DNA from: Azospirillum brasilense
GTDB lineage: Bacteria; Pseudomonadota; Alphaproteobacteria; Azospirillales; Azospirillaceae
NCBI RefSeq assembly: GCF_008365405.1
Contig: NZ_QOKV01000002.1
Span: forward strand, 186,001 to 250,000
Direction of reading: 5' to 3'
Length of the DNA: 64,000 nt
This document shows, piece after piece, positions 53,640-63,189 of the stretch. Position numbers and translations under genes: made by a program. Each line of letters starts with the position of its first letter. The stretch's first letter is position 1. The notes under the pieces were generated by a model. It worked only from the letters and a program-made list of their open reading frames with translations, had not been told where the DNA came from and made no database searches.

Positions 53640-55834
53640 CACACCAGCTCCCGCAGGTTGAGGGCGAGCAGAAGGCGCCCGTCGCCGAGCACCGCCGTGC
53701 CGGCGTAGCCGCGCAGCCGGGCAAGCAATCCGGTCATGGGCTTCAGAACCACGTCGGCGCGCTCCCGGAAGTCGTCCACCACCAGCGCCACCGGCTGCCC
53801 GCCGAGGTCCACCAGCAGCACCGCCTCCCCGCTCCGCTCGCGTTCGTCCTCCGGCAGGTTGAGCAGGCGGCGCAGCCGCAGCAGCGGCACCACCGCGTCC
53901 TGCACGACGACGCTCTCCGCGTGCTTCACCCGGCGGATCGCGCCGTGTGGAACGCGCTGCATGCCGGTGACCAGCGTGACCGGAAAGCCGTAGAGCGCGC
54001 CCGCCGTCTCAACCGTCACCAGCCGCGTCACCATCATGGTCAGCGGCAGGACGAGGCGGAATCGCGTCCCGACGCCGGGAGTCGAGGCGACCTCCACCCG
54101 TCCACCCGCCTGTTCCACCGCACCGCGCACGGCGTCCATTCCCACCCCGCGTCCCGACAGGTCCGATACGGTGTCCGAGGTGCTGACTCCCGGCAGGAAG
54201 ATCAGGCGCAGCGCCTCGGTGTCGGACAGGGCCGCCGCCTGCTCCTCGGTCAGGGCGCCATTGCTCACCGCCTTGCGGCGCACGGCCGCCGCGTCGATGC
54301 CCGCGCCGTCGTCGGAAACCTCCACGACCACGCCGCCGGTGTCCTGGAAAGCCTGGACGCGGATCGCCGCCACGTCCGGCTTTCCGGCGGCGCGGCGGCG
54401 ATCCGGCGCCTCGATGCCGTGGTCAAGCCCATTGCGGACGAGGTGCAGCAGCGGCTCGCCCAGGATGTCGAGAATGTCCTTGTCCGCCTCCGTCTCGCCG
54501 CCGGAGAGGTGCAACTCGACCGACTTGCCGAGCCGCCGCGCGGTGTCGCGGACCAGCCGGGGCAGCGGCTCGAAGACTCGTGACAGGGGCAGCAGCCGCA
54601 ACCGCAGCACCGCGTCCTGGAGGTCGCCCACGATGGAGTCGATGCGGCCGTGCGCCTCCTTGATGCCCTGGGCCAGGGCGTCGGCGCTCCGCCCCTCCTG
54701 TGCCTCACGTGCGAGGTGGGGCAGGCTTCCCTTGGCGACGACCAGTTCACCGACCAGCGCCATCAGCCGGTCCATGCGCTCCGCATCCACCCGCAGCGCT
54801 CGCCGTGCCGGGGATGCCGAAGCCGCGGTCTTTGCCGGCGTCACCGCGGTCGGGCCGTCCGCCAGGGTCTCGATGCAGCGGATGAGCGCGTCCACCGGTC
54901 CCGCGGCGGCGCGGCCCAACGCCGTGGCCTCCCCACCCCGCCCTTCGGCGACGAGAATGTTGCGCACCGCCCGCAGCACCGCCGCCCGGCGGGCCGCCGT
55001 CTCCTCCCCGCTGCCGGGCAGGCCGAGGATGCGTGCCTGCGTCCGCAGCATGGCCGTGGCGAGGCTGAGTGGTGCGGCGGGGGGCGCCGGCTCGGCCGTG
55101 GCGGGCATGGTGACCGTGGCGAGGGACACCTGATCGGGAACGCCGCGGAACAGGCGGACCAGTTCGTCCTTCGAAGCGCCGCTGAGGGCGCGGAACCGCA
55201 GGGCGCAGCGGTAGGGGTCGATATCCGTCAACGGCGGCCACGCCCCGGCGGCCTCGATGCGCAGCAGTAGAAGATCCGGGATACGGCGGCACAGGTCCAG
55301 CGGATCGTCCCCGACGAAGAAGCAATCCTCCGCCGGGGCATAGGCGATGGCTGTGACCGTGCACCCGGCGATCTTCGCCCGGTCCGCCTCCGGCAGTTCG
55401 TCCACCCAGGCGAAGCCGGCGGGCGTGCCGGTGTCGGCGGCTTCCGTCGGCCCGCCAAGAGCGGCGTGCAGCCCCTCCTCATGCGCCTGCGCGCGGGTAT
55501 CGGCGTCGTCTGGAAGGGATTGGCCGTGCTCCAGCCCATCGACCCAGGCCACACCGGTGTCCAGCAACTCCAGCAGCCGGTCGGCGAGAACCCCGCTCAT
55601 GGCGGCCCGTCCGTCGCGCACCGCCATCAGGACGTCCTCCCCGGCATGGACCATGCGGGTGAAGGGCGCCATGTCGAACAGCGCGGTGGCGCCCTTCAGC
55701 GTGTGCAATGCGCGGAACAGATCATTGACTGCGCCCTTGTCGGCCGGATCGCGCTCCAGCCGCAGCAGCGCGGCGCCTGCCGCCTCCAGCAACTCCCGCG
55801 ATTCCAGGACGAACTGCTCGAACAGAGCGCTCAT
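53639..55834 (-). CDS. cheA: Chemotaxis histidine kinase CheA
   Basis: 731-aa kinase. The HPt domain is N-terminal with phospho-acceptor His44 in FRALHTLKGATALFDM. Residues about 150-250 hold a CFFVGDDPLDLCRRIPDLLL segment that takes the place of the P2 domain. Dimerisation begins with AERMDRLMALVGELVVAKGS near residue 350. The ATPase domain has LLHLVRNGLDHGIEAPDRR, VSDDGAGIDAAA and LSGRGVGMDAVRG. A CheW-like domain closes the protein. It phosphorylates CheY and CheB. The start overlaps the CheY stop by 4 nt. Confidence 0.96.
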   Translation of the reverse strand: MSALFEQFVLESRELLEAAGAALLRLERDPADKGAVNDLFRALHTLKGATALFDMAPFTRMVHAGEDVLMAVRDGRAAMSGVLADRLLELLDTGVAWVDGLEHGQSLPDDADTRAQAHEEGLHAALGGPTEAADTGTPAGFAWVDELPEADRAKIAGCTVTAIAYAPAEDCFFVGDDPLDLCRRIPDLLLLRIEAAGAWPPLTDIDPYRCALRFRALSGASKDELVRLFRGVPDQVSLATVTMPATAEPAPPAAPLSLATAMLRTQARILGLPGSGEETAARRAAVLRAVRNILVAEGRGGEATALGRAAAGPVDALIRCIETLADGPTAVTPAKTAASASPARRALRVDAERMDRLMALVGELVVAKGSLPHLAREAQEGRSADALAQGIKEAHGRIDSIVGDLQDAVLRLRLLPLSRVFEPLPRLVRDTARRLGKSVELHLSGGETEADKDILDILGEPLLHLVRNGLDHGIEAPDRRRAAGKPDVAAIRVQAFQDTGGVVVEVSDDGAGIDAAAVRRKAVSNGALTEEQAAALSDTEALRLIFLPGVSTSDTVSDLSGRGVGMDAVRGAVEQAGGRVEVASTPGVGTRFRLVLPLTMMVTRLVTVETAGALYGFPVTLVTGMQRVPHGAIRRVKHAESVVVQDAVVPLLRLRRLLNLPEDERERSGEAVLLVDLGGQPVALVVDDFRERADVVLKPMTGLLARLRGYAGTAVLGDGRLLLALNLRELV

Positions 55835-56274
55835 GACCGTCCCTCGCCCCCGTCTTGGCGCTTATCGTCTTGGCGCTCACCCTCTTGACGCCGGCCGGTC
55901 AGCAGGCGGGCGGCGGCGGTGAGGTCGGCGGGGCGCACCGGCTTGACGAAATACCAGTTGGCCCCTGCGAGCAGCGCCTTCTCGCGGTCGCTGTCCTTGG
56001 ATTCGGTGCTGATCATGATGGCCGGCACGTCCCGCAGGGCCGGGTCCTGCCGCAGGCGGCGCAGCATGGTGTAACCGTCCATCTTCTGCATGTTGATGTC
56101 GACGATCAGCACATCCGGCGTCGATGCCAGCGCGTGCTCCAGTCCGTCGATCCCGTTCACCGCCTCGTCGACCAGAAAGCCATCGGCCTCCAGGACCTGC
56201 CGGGTGTAGGCCCGGACGGTCACGGCGTCGTCCACCACGAGGACGCGGGGTTGCGGGTTCGGTCGGTCGGTCAC
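55831..56274 (-). CDS. CheY-like response regulator
   Basis: 147-aa receiver. Acidic pair in VLVVDDAVTVRAYTRQVLEA, phospho-acceptor Asp59 in LIVDINMQKMDGYTMLRRL, switch Thr in AIMISTESKDSDREKAL, Lys in ANWYFVKPVRPADLT. It ends with a 20-residue tail rich in Arg, Gln and Asp; the matching DNA near 55855-55900 repeats CTTGGCGCT-type units. It is the direct product of CheA in this operon. No motor-binding partner can be told from sequence; coupled to cheA. Confidence 0.92.
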   Translation of the reverse strand: MTDRPNPQPRVLVVDDAVTVRAYTRQVLEADGFLVDEAVNGIDGLEHALASTPDVLIVDINMQKMDGYTMLRRLRQDPALRDVPAIMISTESKDSDREKALLAGANWYFVKPVRPADLTAAARLLTGRRQEGERQDDKRQDGGEGRS

Positions 56275-56286
56275 CGGGCGGCCTCC

Positions 56287-57147
56287 CTAACTCTGGGGCT
56301 TCTGATAGAGGATGGCGTCGGGGAACCGGCGCGGCACGAAGAGGGACGACATCCGGCTCATGCTCTCCGAATGGCCGAGACAGATGAACCCGCAGGGCGA
56401 CAGCGCGTCGTAGAACATCGACGCCGCCTCGCGCCGTCCCAGGTCGTCGAAATAGATCAGCAGATTGCGGCAGAAGATGACATCCATGCCACGGAAATTC
56501 GCCATCTGCCGCGGATCGGCGATGTTCACCAGCGAGAAATCGATGGAGTCCCGCAACTCCTCCATGATCTGCCAGCGCTGGTCGTCCAGCCGGGTGAAGT
56601 ATTTGGCGACGAGATTCCGCGGCATCGCCTGGAGCGACCGCTCCTCGTAAATGCCTTCCCGTGCACGGTCCAGCACATGGGTGTCGATGTCGGAGGCGTA
56701 GAGTTCGATCTCGAAATCATCCACCCGGCTCCACCGCTCCAGCAGCGTGATGGCGATGGAATAAGGCTCCTCCCCCGTGGCGCAGCCGGCCGACCAGATG
56801 CGCACCCGGCTGCCCGGCGCGCGCCCGCGCACCACCTCGTCCAGCGCGGCGTTCACGAGGCAGTCGAGCTGGTACATCTCGCGGAAGAAATAGGTCTCGT
56901 TCACCGTCATGCGGTTGACGAGAAGCTGCAACTCCTCCCCCGATGCCTGGAAGCGCAGCAGGTTCAGATATTGGCGGACATGCTCCACGCCGACCGCCGC
57001 CATCCGCTCCGACACGCGGCGGTCGACGAAGTAGCGCTTGGCTTCGGTGAAGGACAGGCCGGTGCGTTCCCGCAGGAACCGGCAGAAGGCGTCGTAATCC
57101 GCGGCGCTCAGGCCGGCGGCGCCCTCCTTGTCCGAAGGCGGGCTCAT
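56287..57147 (-). CDS. cheR: Chemotaxis protein methyltransferase CheR
   Basis: 286-aa SAM-dependent methyltransferase that adds methyl groups to receptor glutamates. The N-terminal helical domain has FCRFLRERTGLSFTEAKRYF and the FYR-like region, then VNRMTVNETYFFREMYQLDC. The SAM site is RIWSAGCATGEEPYSIAITL, followed by YASDIDTHVLDRAREGIY and DVIFCRNLLIYFDDLGR. All the family motifs are present. The ATG at 57147 directly follows the stop of the HEAT gene. The expected target is the two-tip receptor encoded at 60.5-62.4 kb. Confidence 0.95.
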   Translation of the reverse strand: MSPPSDKEGAAGLSAADYDAFCRFLRERTGLSFTEAKRYFVDRRVSERMAAVGVEHVRQYLNLLRFQASGEELQLLVNRMTVNETYFFREMYQLDCLVNAALDEVVRGRAPGSRVRIWSAGCATGEEPYSIAITLLERWSRVDDFEIELYASDIDTHVLDRAREGIYEERSLQAMPRNLVAKYFTRLDDQRWQIMEELRDSIDFSLVNIADPRQMANFRGMDVIFCRNLLIYFDDLGRREAASMFYDALSPCGFICLGHSESMSRMSSLFVPRRFPDAILYQKPQS

Positions 57148-57765
57148 TCAGGCTCCGGAAAACAGGCGGCGCGCCGCATCGACGGAAAAGGCGACGAAAG
57201 GATCGTCCGGGAACCGCGCAGACAACCGCTCCACGACCGGCAGGGCCGCCGGATCGCCGCACTCCATCAGCGCCTCCACCGCGGAGAGGCAGACATTGAC
57301 ATGCGGGTCGCGGTCGATCACCCCGGCCAGCAGGTCCAGCCGATCCGCATGGGGCAGCTTCCCGACGAGTTGGACCGCGAAGATCCGCAGATCCGAATCG
57401 GCGGCCGTCAGCAGCGGGGCGACCTCCGGCAGCACCACGGCGGCGGGCATCTGCTGAAGGCTTTCGATCACGCCGTTGCGCAGCCCGACGTCCTCGCTCG
57501 CCAAAAGGGGCACCAGCGCCGCCACGGCCTCTGCGGTTCCGGTGCGGCCCAGAGCGGTGAGGAGGGTTTCGCGGACGCTCGGCTCCTCCTCGCGCTTCAG
57601 CCTGGCGGACAGGGCGGGAACGGCGTCGGGACGCTCGCCGAGCGCGTGGGCGGCCCGGCGGCGCTGAGCCGGGTCGGCATCCTCCAGCCAAGCCAGCGGA
57701 TCACCGCCCTCCCCGGCGGCCACGGGCTTCGCTCCGTCGATCTTCCGGGCCTTTACCAGGGCCAT
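57148..57765 (-). CDS. HEAT-repeat protein of the chemosensory operon
   Basis: 205-aa helical protein made of HEAT-like repeats: AQRRRAAHALGERPDAVPAL, RETLLTALGRTGTAEAVAAL, LRNGVIESLQQMPAAVVLPE and VNVCLSAVEALMECGDPAAL are four units. It starts MALVKARKIDGAK, like the start of the receptor encoded upstream ([13 protein letters not shown]). HEAT proteins are binding scaffolds; similar genes accompany non-flagellar chemosensory clusters. It is between cheB and cheR, with the ATG at 57765 and a 28-nt gap after cheB. Confidence 0.87.
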   Translation of the reverse strand: MALVKARKIDGAKPVAAGEGGDPLAWLEDADPAQRRRAAHALGERPDAVPALSARLKREEEPSVRETLLTALGRTGTAEAVAALVPLLASEDVGLRNGVIESLQQMPAAVVLPEVAPLLTAADSDLRIFAVQLVGKLPHADRLDLLAGVIDRDPHVNVCLSAVEALMECGDPAALPVVERLSARFPDDPFVAFSVDAARRLFSGA

Positions 57766-57793
57766 CCCGCCGCCTCCACCGTGCCTGTCATGT

Positions 57794-58879
57794 TCATTCC
57801 ATCACCCACCGGGTCACCTGTTGGGCCACCCGGTCGGACGGCAGCACCATGTCGGCGCCGCTGCGGCGGATCAACTCCTGCGGCATGCCGAACACGACGG
57901 CGCTGGCCTCCGACTCCGCGATGGTCCGCCCGCCTTGGCGGCGCAGCTCCGTCATGGAGACCGCGCCGTCCGATCCCATCCCCGTCAGGAGAACGCCGAT
58001 CAGCCGCGACGGTGCCACGACGCGCAGAGCGCTCTCGACCAGCCGGTCCACGTTGGGGTGCCAATTCCGCCGCTCGTCCGCTGGTACGGGCTGGGCGGTG
58101 AGCCGACCGCCGCGCCGGACGATCTGAAGGTCGGCACCGCCGCGCGCGATGCAAACCAGCCCCGGCTGGAGCGCGGTGGCGGCCGCGGCCTCCACCACCG
58201 TCACGGCGGAAATGGTGTCGAGGCGGCGGGCCAGCGGTCCGGTGAAGCTGGCGGGCATGTGCTGGACCACCACCACCGGCCAGGGGAAATCCCCCGGCAG
58301 AAGCGGCAGGATGTCCTCCAGCGTGCGCGGCCCGCCGGTGGACACGCCGATCAGCACCAGCCCTTCGCCCGGATCGCCGTCGCTGTCGGCCGCGGTCTGC
58401 GGTTTGGCAAGGGAAGCATCGGCCAGGAAATCCGCCCCGGCGATGCGCTCGCGCACCCGGCGCAGCCGTTCGCGCAGCCCCAGCACCCGCCGCGGCCGGG
58501 ACCCGGCGGCGGCACGCACGGTGTCGACCAACTCGTCGGCGATGCCGGCGATGGCACCGATTCCCGTCGGCTTCCGCACCGCCTCCACCGCTCCCAACCG
58601 CAAGGCCTCCAGCGTCACCTCCGCCCCGTCCGCGGTCAGGGCGGACACCATCACCACCGGCTTCGGATGCTCGACCATGATGCGCTTCAGGCAGGCGAGA
58701 CCGTCCATGCCGGGCATCGTGACGTCCAGGGTTACCACGTCCGGATCGAAGCCGGGCAGCCGTTCCAGCGCCTCCGCCCCGTCGGCGGCGGTTTCCACCT
58801 CGAAACCGGCGGACGAGAGGATGTCGCCGATGCGCCGCCGCATCAGTGCCGAGTCGTCAACGACCAGGACCTTCACCAT
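57794..58879 (-). CDS. cheB: Chemotaxis methylesterase CheB
   Basis: 361-aa protein with receiver plus methylesterase. Receiver Asp52 is in VVTLDVTMPGMDGLACLKR. After a linker the esterase catalytic triad is seen: Ser in LIGVSTGGPRTLEDIL, His in VVVQHMPASFTGPLARRL and Asp in LLTGMGSDGAVSMTELRRQG. It removes receptor methyl groups when phosphorylated by CheA, opposing CheR. It ends 28 nt before the HEAT gene and starts 18 nt after the triple CheW gene. Confidence 0.96.
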   Translation of the reverse strand: MVKVLVVDDSALMRRRIGDILSSAGFEVETAADGAEALERLPGFDPDVVTLDVTMPGMDGLACLKRIMVEHPKPVVMVSALTADGAEVTLEALRLGAVEAVRKPTGIGAIAGIADELVDTVRAAAGSRPRRVLGLRERLRRVRERIAGADFLADASLAKPQTAADSDGDPGEGLVLIGVSTGGPRTLEDILPLLPGDFPWPVVVVQHMPASFTGPLARRLDTISAVTVVEAAAATALQPGLVCIARGGADLQIVRRGGRLTAQPVPADERRNWHPNVDRLVESALRVVAPSRLIGVLLTGMGSDGAVSMTELRRQGGRTIAESEASAVVFGMPQELIRRSGADMVLPSDRVAQQVTRWVME

Positions 58880-58896
58880 GACTGACCGCCTTCCGA

Positions 58897-60438
58897 TCAG
58901 ACGGTGGCCAGCAGATCGGCGAGCTGGTCCATATCCAGCAATTCCGCCGGATCCATCAGCAGGATCATCCGCCGCTCCTCGGCACTCTCCAGCGCGCCGA
59001 TGCGGCGAATCAGACGGTGCTGGGCCTGCGACACGACGGGGGCTGGCCCGATGGCACCGTCCGGAATGCGGACGATTCCCGCCATGCCGTCCACCAGAAG
59101 CCCGGCGCGCGCCGCCCCCGCGGCGATCACCACCACGCGGCCCTGTTCACCGGCACCCCCGCGCCCCTCCGGCAGACGCAACAGGCGGCGCAACGCGACC
59201 AGCGGCAGGACGGCGCCGCGCAGGGTCGTCACGCCGCTGACGAAGTCCGGCGCGTTGGGCAGCGGAGTCACGGCATCGGGCTGGCGCAACACCTCCTGCA
59301 CCGCCGCGACCGGCAGGCCGTATTCCGTTCCGGCCAGCCGGAACACCACGAAGGTTTCCGCCCGCTCCGCCTCCGTCACCACAGCCGTCTCTCCTTCACG
59401 CATCCCGTCACCGCCCGACCCGGCTCCCTCTCCCACGCCATGACGGAACAGCCGCTCCGCCGACAGGACCGGGATCAGCCGCGCGCCGCCGTCCAGCCGC
59501 GCGATGCCATCCATATCCTCGAACTCCGCCTCCCGCGCCATCAGCGGCGGCACCGGGTCGATGCGTTCGCGGGGAACGCGCAGGATCTCCCTTACATCCT
59601 CCACCACCACACCGACCAGCCCCTCCGCCGTGCGCAGGACCGCCACCTTTCCACGGCCCCGAACCGCCGTGGAATCGAGCGCGGCGTCGAGCCCGAACAG
59701 CTCCCGCAGCCCGACCAGGGGGAGAAGCGCGTCGCGCAGCGTCATCATGCCCAAAAGATGGGTGCGGGCGCGGGGAACACGGGTTACCATCTCCGGGACC
59801 GGAACGACCTCCCGCACCGCCGCCACCGGCAACGAGAACTCCTGCTCCGCAACGGTGAGGACGACGAGTTGTTCCTCGTCCTGGTGCATTGCGGCAACGG
59901 TCTTCGGCTGAGGGGACGCGCTGAAATCCGCAATCCCCGCGGCCCCCCGCCCGAGGTCGGTGAACTGGCGTTCGATCAGCGGAACGGGATCGAGAATCAA
60001 GGCGCCGTCCCGTCCGTCCCCGGCCAGGATGGCGCCGGCCAGAAGATCCGCGTCGATGGACGGATCGGGCACGGTCCCGGAGTCGGCGATGCGATCCTCG
60101 TCCACAGTGGACAGGCCCGACACGCGGTCCACCAGCAGGCCGACCGGCTGGCCGTTGTGACGGACGATCAGCAGCCGCGCGGCCATCGTCTCCCCGTCGT
60201 CCGGTCCGCTCTCCTCGGCGCTGGCAAGCCCCAGCACACGGCGCAGCCCGATGACCGGCAGCACGGCGCCGCGCCGCCGGGCCAGCCCTTCCAGGCTGGG
60301 CGGCCCCAGCGGGATGGGCACCAGCGCCGGCGGGCGCAGGATCTCCAGAACCCCGTCCAGCGGCAGGGCCAGTTCCACGCCGCCGACCGAGAAAAACACG
60401 AAGGAACGCACGCCGTCGCGGCGGATGATCGCGGCCAT
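58897..60438 (-). CDS. CheW protein with three CheW domains
   Basis: 513-aa coupling protein, three times the usual size. Three CheW domains in tandem: about residues 8-155 (SFVFFSVGGVELALPLDGVL), 190-330 (LVVLTVAEQEFSLPVAAVRE) and 365-505 (FVVFRLAGTEYGLPVAAVQE). Each has the expected RGAVLPV- or RDALLPL-type loop. It could bridge several CheA and receptor units in one array. The start at 60438 has a GGGAGA site; the open frame upstream overlaps the receptor gene and is not coding. Confidence 0.93.
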   Translation of the reverse strand: MAAIIRRDGVRSFVFFSVGGVELALPLDGVLEILRPPALVPIPLGPPSLEGLARRRGAVLPVIGLRRVLGLASAEESGPDDGETMAARLLIVRHNGQPVGLLVDRVSGLSTVDEDRIADSGTVPDPSIDADLLAGAILAGDGRDGALILDPVPLIERQFTDLGRGAAGIADFSASPQPKTVAAMHQDEEQLVVLTVAEQEFSLPVAAVREVVPVPEMVTRVPRARTHLLGMMTLRDALLPLVGLRELFGLDAALDSTAVRGRGKVAVLRTAEGLVGVVVEDVREILRVPRERIDPVPPLMAREAEFEDMDGIARLDGGARLIPVLSAERLFRHGVGEGAGSGGDGMREGETAVVTEAERAETFVVFRLAGTEYGLPVAAVQEVLRQPDAVTPLPNAPDFVSGVTTLRGAVLPLVALRRLLRLPEGRGGAGEQGRVVVIAAGAARAGLLVDGMAGIVRIPDGAIGPAPVVSQAQHRLIRRIGALESAEERRMILLMDPAELLDMDQLADLLATV

Positions 60439-60460
60439 GGGTCGTCTCCCCACCGGCCGG

Positions 60461-62434
60461 TCAGCCGGCCCCTTGCAGTTCATCGGCCATGGCGGCGATC
60501 TCCTCGATGGCTGAGGCCAGTTCCTCGGCGCCCTTGGCCTGCTCCCGCGCAGCCTTGGCCGCTTCGTTGGCGGAGCGGTTGGCCTGGTGTGCCGCGGTGG
60601 CGACCTGCTCCACGCCCTTCTGCGCCTCCGCCACGGCGCGCTGCACCTCACCGGCGTTCTCGACGATCTCGCGGCTGCCGGAGGTCACGGTGCGCAGATC
60701 GGCGATGGCGGCGGCGAGGCTGCCGGAGAACTCCTGATGGCGCAGGGACTGGCGCGCCGTCTCGCTCCCGATGTCCTCGATGTCGCGGCGGACGCGCCCG
60801 ATCTGGTCCTGGATGGCGTGGACGATGTCCTTGACCCGCTCCACATTTTCCGAGCTGTCGCGGGCGAGGTTGCGGATGTCGTTGCTGACGACTGTGAAGC
60901 CGCGCCCGAATTCCCCGGCCCGCGCCGCCTCGATGGAGCCGCTGACCGCCAGCATCCCGGTCTGGATGGCGATGATGGAGATGGCGTCGACCACCTTGTC
61001 GATGCGCCGCCCGATTTGCTCCATGGCGCCGATCCGCTCCACCGTGCGGCGGCTGGAGGCCACCGCCTCGCCCACCCCGGCGGTCAGAGCGCCCACCATG
61101 TCCTGCGTCTCGGACAGCAACGCCTCCAGCTCGACGCAGCGCTGAAGCGCCTCCTCGGCACGGGTGTGGCTGAGCCGGGCGCTGGCCTCGATCTCGGCGA
61201 TGGCGCTGCTGGACTGGTGGGTCGCGGCCCCCTGGGCCTGGGCGCCGCGGGAAATCTGGGTGATCGCCGCCATGATCTGGGCGGCGGCTCGGTTGATCTC
61301 CTCGATGGCGGCGGAAAGCTGCTCGGCGGCGGAAGCGAGATCCCCGGCGGCGCGGTGGACATCGGTGCTGCCGCCCAATTCCTCGGCCAGATCGGACAGC
61401 TGGCCGGCGGCCTGCTCGCTCTGGGCCAGGGCTTTGGCCTGCTCACCGACGGTCTTCAGCGCCTCCTCGCTCGCCGCCGCCTGCTCCTCCGCGGCCGAGG
61501 CGACGCTCTCGGCGCCGCGCTGCGCCTCCCGCCCGGCGGAATCGGCCTCCATCGCCGCCTTGATGGTTTCCTGGGCGCCGCGGGCGATGTCTCCCATGCC
61601 GTCGCGCGCCCGGTCGAGCTGAGCGGCGATCTGGCGGCCCCGCTCCACCTCGCTCTTGGACGCGTCCGCGCCGGCCACGATGCTCTCCGCGATGGCGCCC
61701 ACCGCCTCCTGGATCTGCGCGACCATGCGGTTGATGTCGTTGGCGGAGCGTTCGGAGCGTTCGGCCAGGGCCTGGACCTCGTCGGCCACCACGGCGAAGC
61801 CGCGCCCGGCATCCCCGGCACGGGCGGCCTCGATGGCGGCGTTCAGCGCCAGGAGGTTGGTCTGGTCGGCCATGACCGCCACCCCTTCCACGATGGCGCC
61901 GATCTCCGCCGCCTGCCGCTCCAGGTCACGGACCAGGGCGACCGCGGCCTCCTGCCGCTCGGCGGCGCGGACCAGCCCATCGACGGAGGTGAGGATCTGG
62001 CCGCTGACGTCCTTCATCAGGGATTGCAGCGCCTGGATACGGGACAGCGAGGATTCGGCGTTGCTGCGCGCCCGCCCGATCAGGCCGGCGCTGCGGTCGA
62101 TCATCCGTTGCGACTGCTGGGTGGCGCTCGCCGCCTCCTCCGCGCCGGCGGCCACCTGCTCCATCGCCTGGCGCAGTTCCTCGGCGGCGGCGGCGGCCTG
62201 GGTCACGCCGCTGGCAAGCTCGTTCGACGCGGCGGCGATGCCCTCCGCCGCCTTGCGCCGCCGGTTCCCGGCGCGGGCGCGCCGTCGCACCTCCGCCGCG
62301 CGGCGGGCCGACAGAGCGTTGTCGGGCTGGCTGGACAGTGCGGCCTCATCGGCCAGCGGAATCACGTCCTCGCCGAGGTCCGCGCTGCGGGAGGCGCTTG
62401 CCGTGTCGATCCGCTTCTTCTTGACCAATGCCAT
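60461..62434 (-). CDS. Soluble methyl-accepting chemotaxis protein with two signalling tips
   Basis: 657-aa cytoplasmic receptor without membrane span or recognised ligand domain. After a charged head ([13 protein letters not shown]) it is helical throughout. The first signalling tip, near residue 190, is canonical: [20 protein letters not shown] followed by [21 protein letters not shown] second, near residue 490, is related but changed: [20 protein letters not shown] then [20 protein letters not shown]; Asn residues of the tip are replaced by Gly and Ser. Ala/Glu/Gln-rich helices on both sides can carry methylation sites. The start at 62434 is family-independent but clear from the frame. It pairs with the triple CheW and CheA. 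Confidence 0.92.
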   Translation of the reverse strand: MALVKKKRIDTASASRSADLGEDVIPLADEAALSSQPDNALSARRAAEVRRRARAGNRRRKAAEGIAAASNELASGVTQAAAAAEELRQAMEQVAAGAEEAASATQQSQRMIDRSAGLIGRARSNAESSLSRIQALQSLMKDVSGQILTSVDGLVRAAERQEAAVALVRDLERQAAEIGAIVEGVAVMADQTNLLALNAAIEAARAGDAGRGFAVVADEVQALAERSERSANDINRMVAQIQEAVGAIAESIVAGADASKSEVERGRQIAAQLDRARDGMGDIARGAQETIKAAMEADSAGREAQRGAESVASAAEEQAAASEEALKTVGEQAKALAQSEQAAGQLSDLAEELGGSTDVHRAAGDLASAAEQLSAAIEEINRAAAQIMAAITQISRGAQAQGAATHQSSSAIAEIEASARLSHTRAEEALQRCVELEALLSETQDMVGALTAGVGEAVASSRRTVERIGAMEQIGRRIDKVVDAISIIAIQTGMLAVSGSIEAARAGEFGRGFTVVSNDIRNLARDSSENVERVKDIVHAIQDQIGRVRRDIEDIGSETARQSLRHQEFSGSLAAAIADLRTVTSGSREIVENAGEVQRAVAEAQKGVEQVATAAHQANRSANEAAKAAREQAKGAEELASAIEEIAAMADELQGAG

Positions 62435-62508
62435 AATCCAAACCCCTTGCCCCGTGAGACCGTGCTTCTCTGTCGGTGGCTCTTGTTGATTGCGTGCGGC
62501 GCCCGCCC

Positions 62509-63162
62509 TCAGGCCAGCACCCGGCCGATGTAGCGCCCGATGGCCGCCTTCAGCTCCGCCGCGGACCCGGCGTCGAGCGCCAGGACGACGGTCCCCTCGA
62601 CATCGTGGGGCGGCGTCCGGAAGGTGACGTGGAACAGGATGGCCTGCGCCTCCGCCGTCAGGGCGACGCCGCAGCGTTCCAGAAGGTCGTCCCCCACGCC
62701 GCGCAAGACCTGCGGCAGGGTGGTGCCGACCGCGACGCCCAGCAGATTCCCCATGGAGGACAGGCAGCTGTTCAGCACGATGTTGCCAACCTCGGCCAGC
62801 GCCTCCTCCACCAGCTCCGCCGCGTCCTCCTTGGGGACGCCGGGCGGCAGCGCGGCGGCGGCCAGCGGCAGGCCGCTGCGTTCCGGCATCAATAGGATGG
62901 CCGAACCGAGGAAGGCGCCGGATAGGCACTCGGTCACTGCGATCAGTTCCCCCGGCAGCGCCGACCGAAGCAGGCCGGACACCCGGTCGCCGGGGACGAG
63001 GCTGACCATCGGCACGGAAATCTCCACCGGCCCGCCGATCATCCGGCTGAACGCCGTGGACGCCCGGCCGACGCCGATGTTCCCCAGCTCCGTCAGCGCA
63101 TCGCGTTCCAGTTCGTCCAGATCGAAGCCGTTGGGGTCAATGCCCATGGGGGTCGGGTCCAT
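62509..63162 (-). CDS. CheC-like chemotaxis phosphatase (second)
   Basis: 217-aa protein of the CheC family. Motif one, [20 protein letters not shown], has the full D-x3-E-x2-N; motif two, [20 protein letters not shown], has Glu instead of the first Asp/Ser, while the key E and N remain. It would dephosphorylate CheY in place of CheZ, which is absent here. Start 63162 or ATG 63147; neither has a strong ribosome site. It shares the arrangement with the CheC-like protein at 49.6 kb, whose motifs are both intact. Confidence 0.88.
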   Translation of the reverse strand: MDPTPMGIDPNGFDLDELERDALTELGNIGVGRASTAFSRMIGGPVEISVPMVSLVPGDRVSGLLRSALPGELIAVTECLSGAFLGSAILLMPERSGLPLAAAALPPGVPKEDAAELVEEALAEVGNIVLNSCLSSMGNLLGVAVGTTLPQVLRGVGDDLLERCGVALTAEAQAILFHVTFRTPPHDVEGTVVLALDAGSAAELKAAIGRYIGRVLA

Positions 63163-63189
63163 CGGCGCACGCCGGCCGGACCATGCCGG

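Noticed and set aside
55855..55900. CTTGGCGCT-type repeats as an intergenic array
   Set aside because: They encode the Arg/Gln/Asp tail of the CheY-like protein and lie inside its frame.
60587..62533. Open frame of 648 codons on the plus strand across the receptor gene
   Set aside because: Antisense to the MCP with its clear tip motifs; the product is Gly/Leu/Asp-rich without domains.
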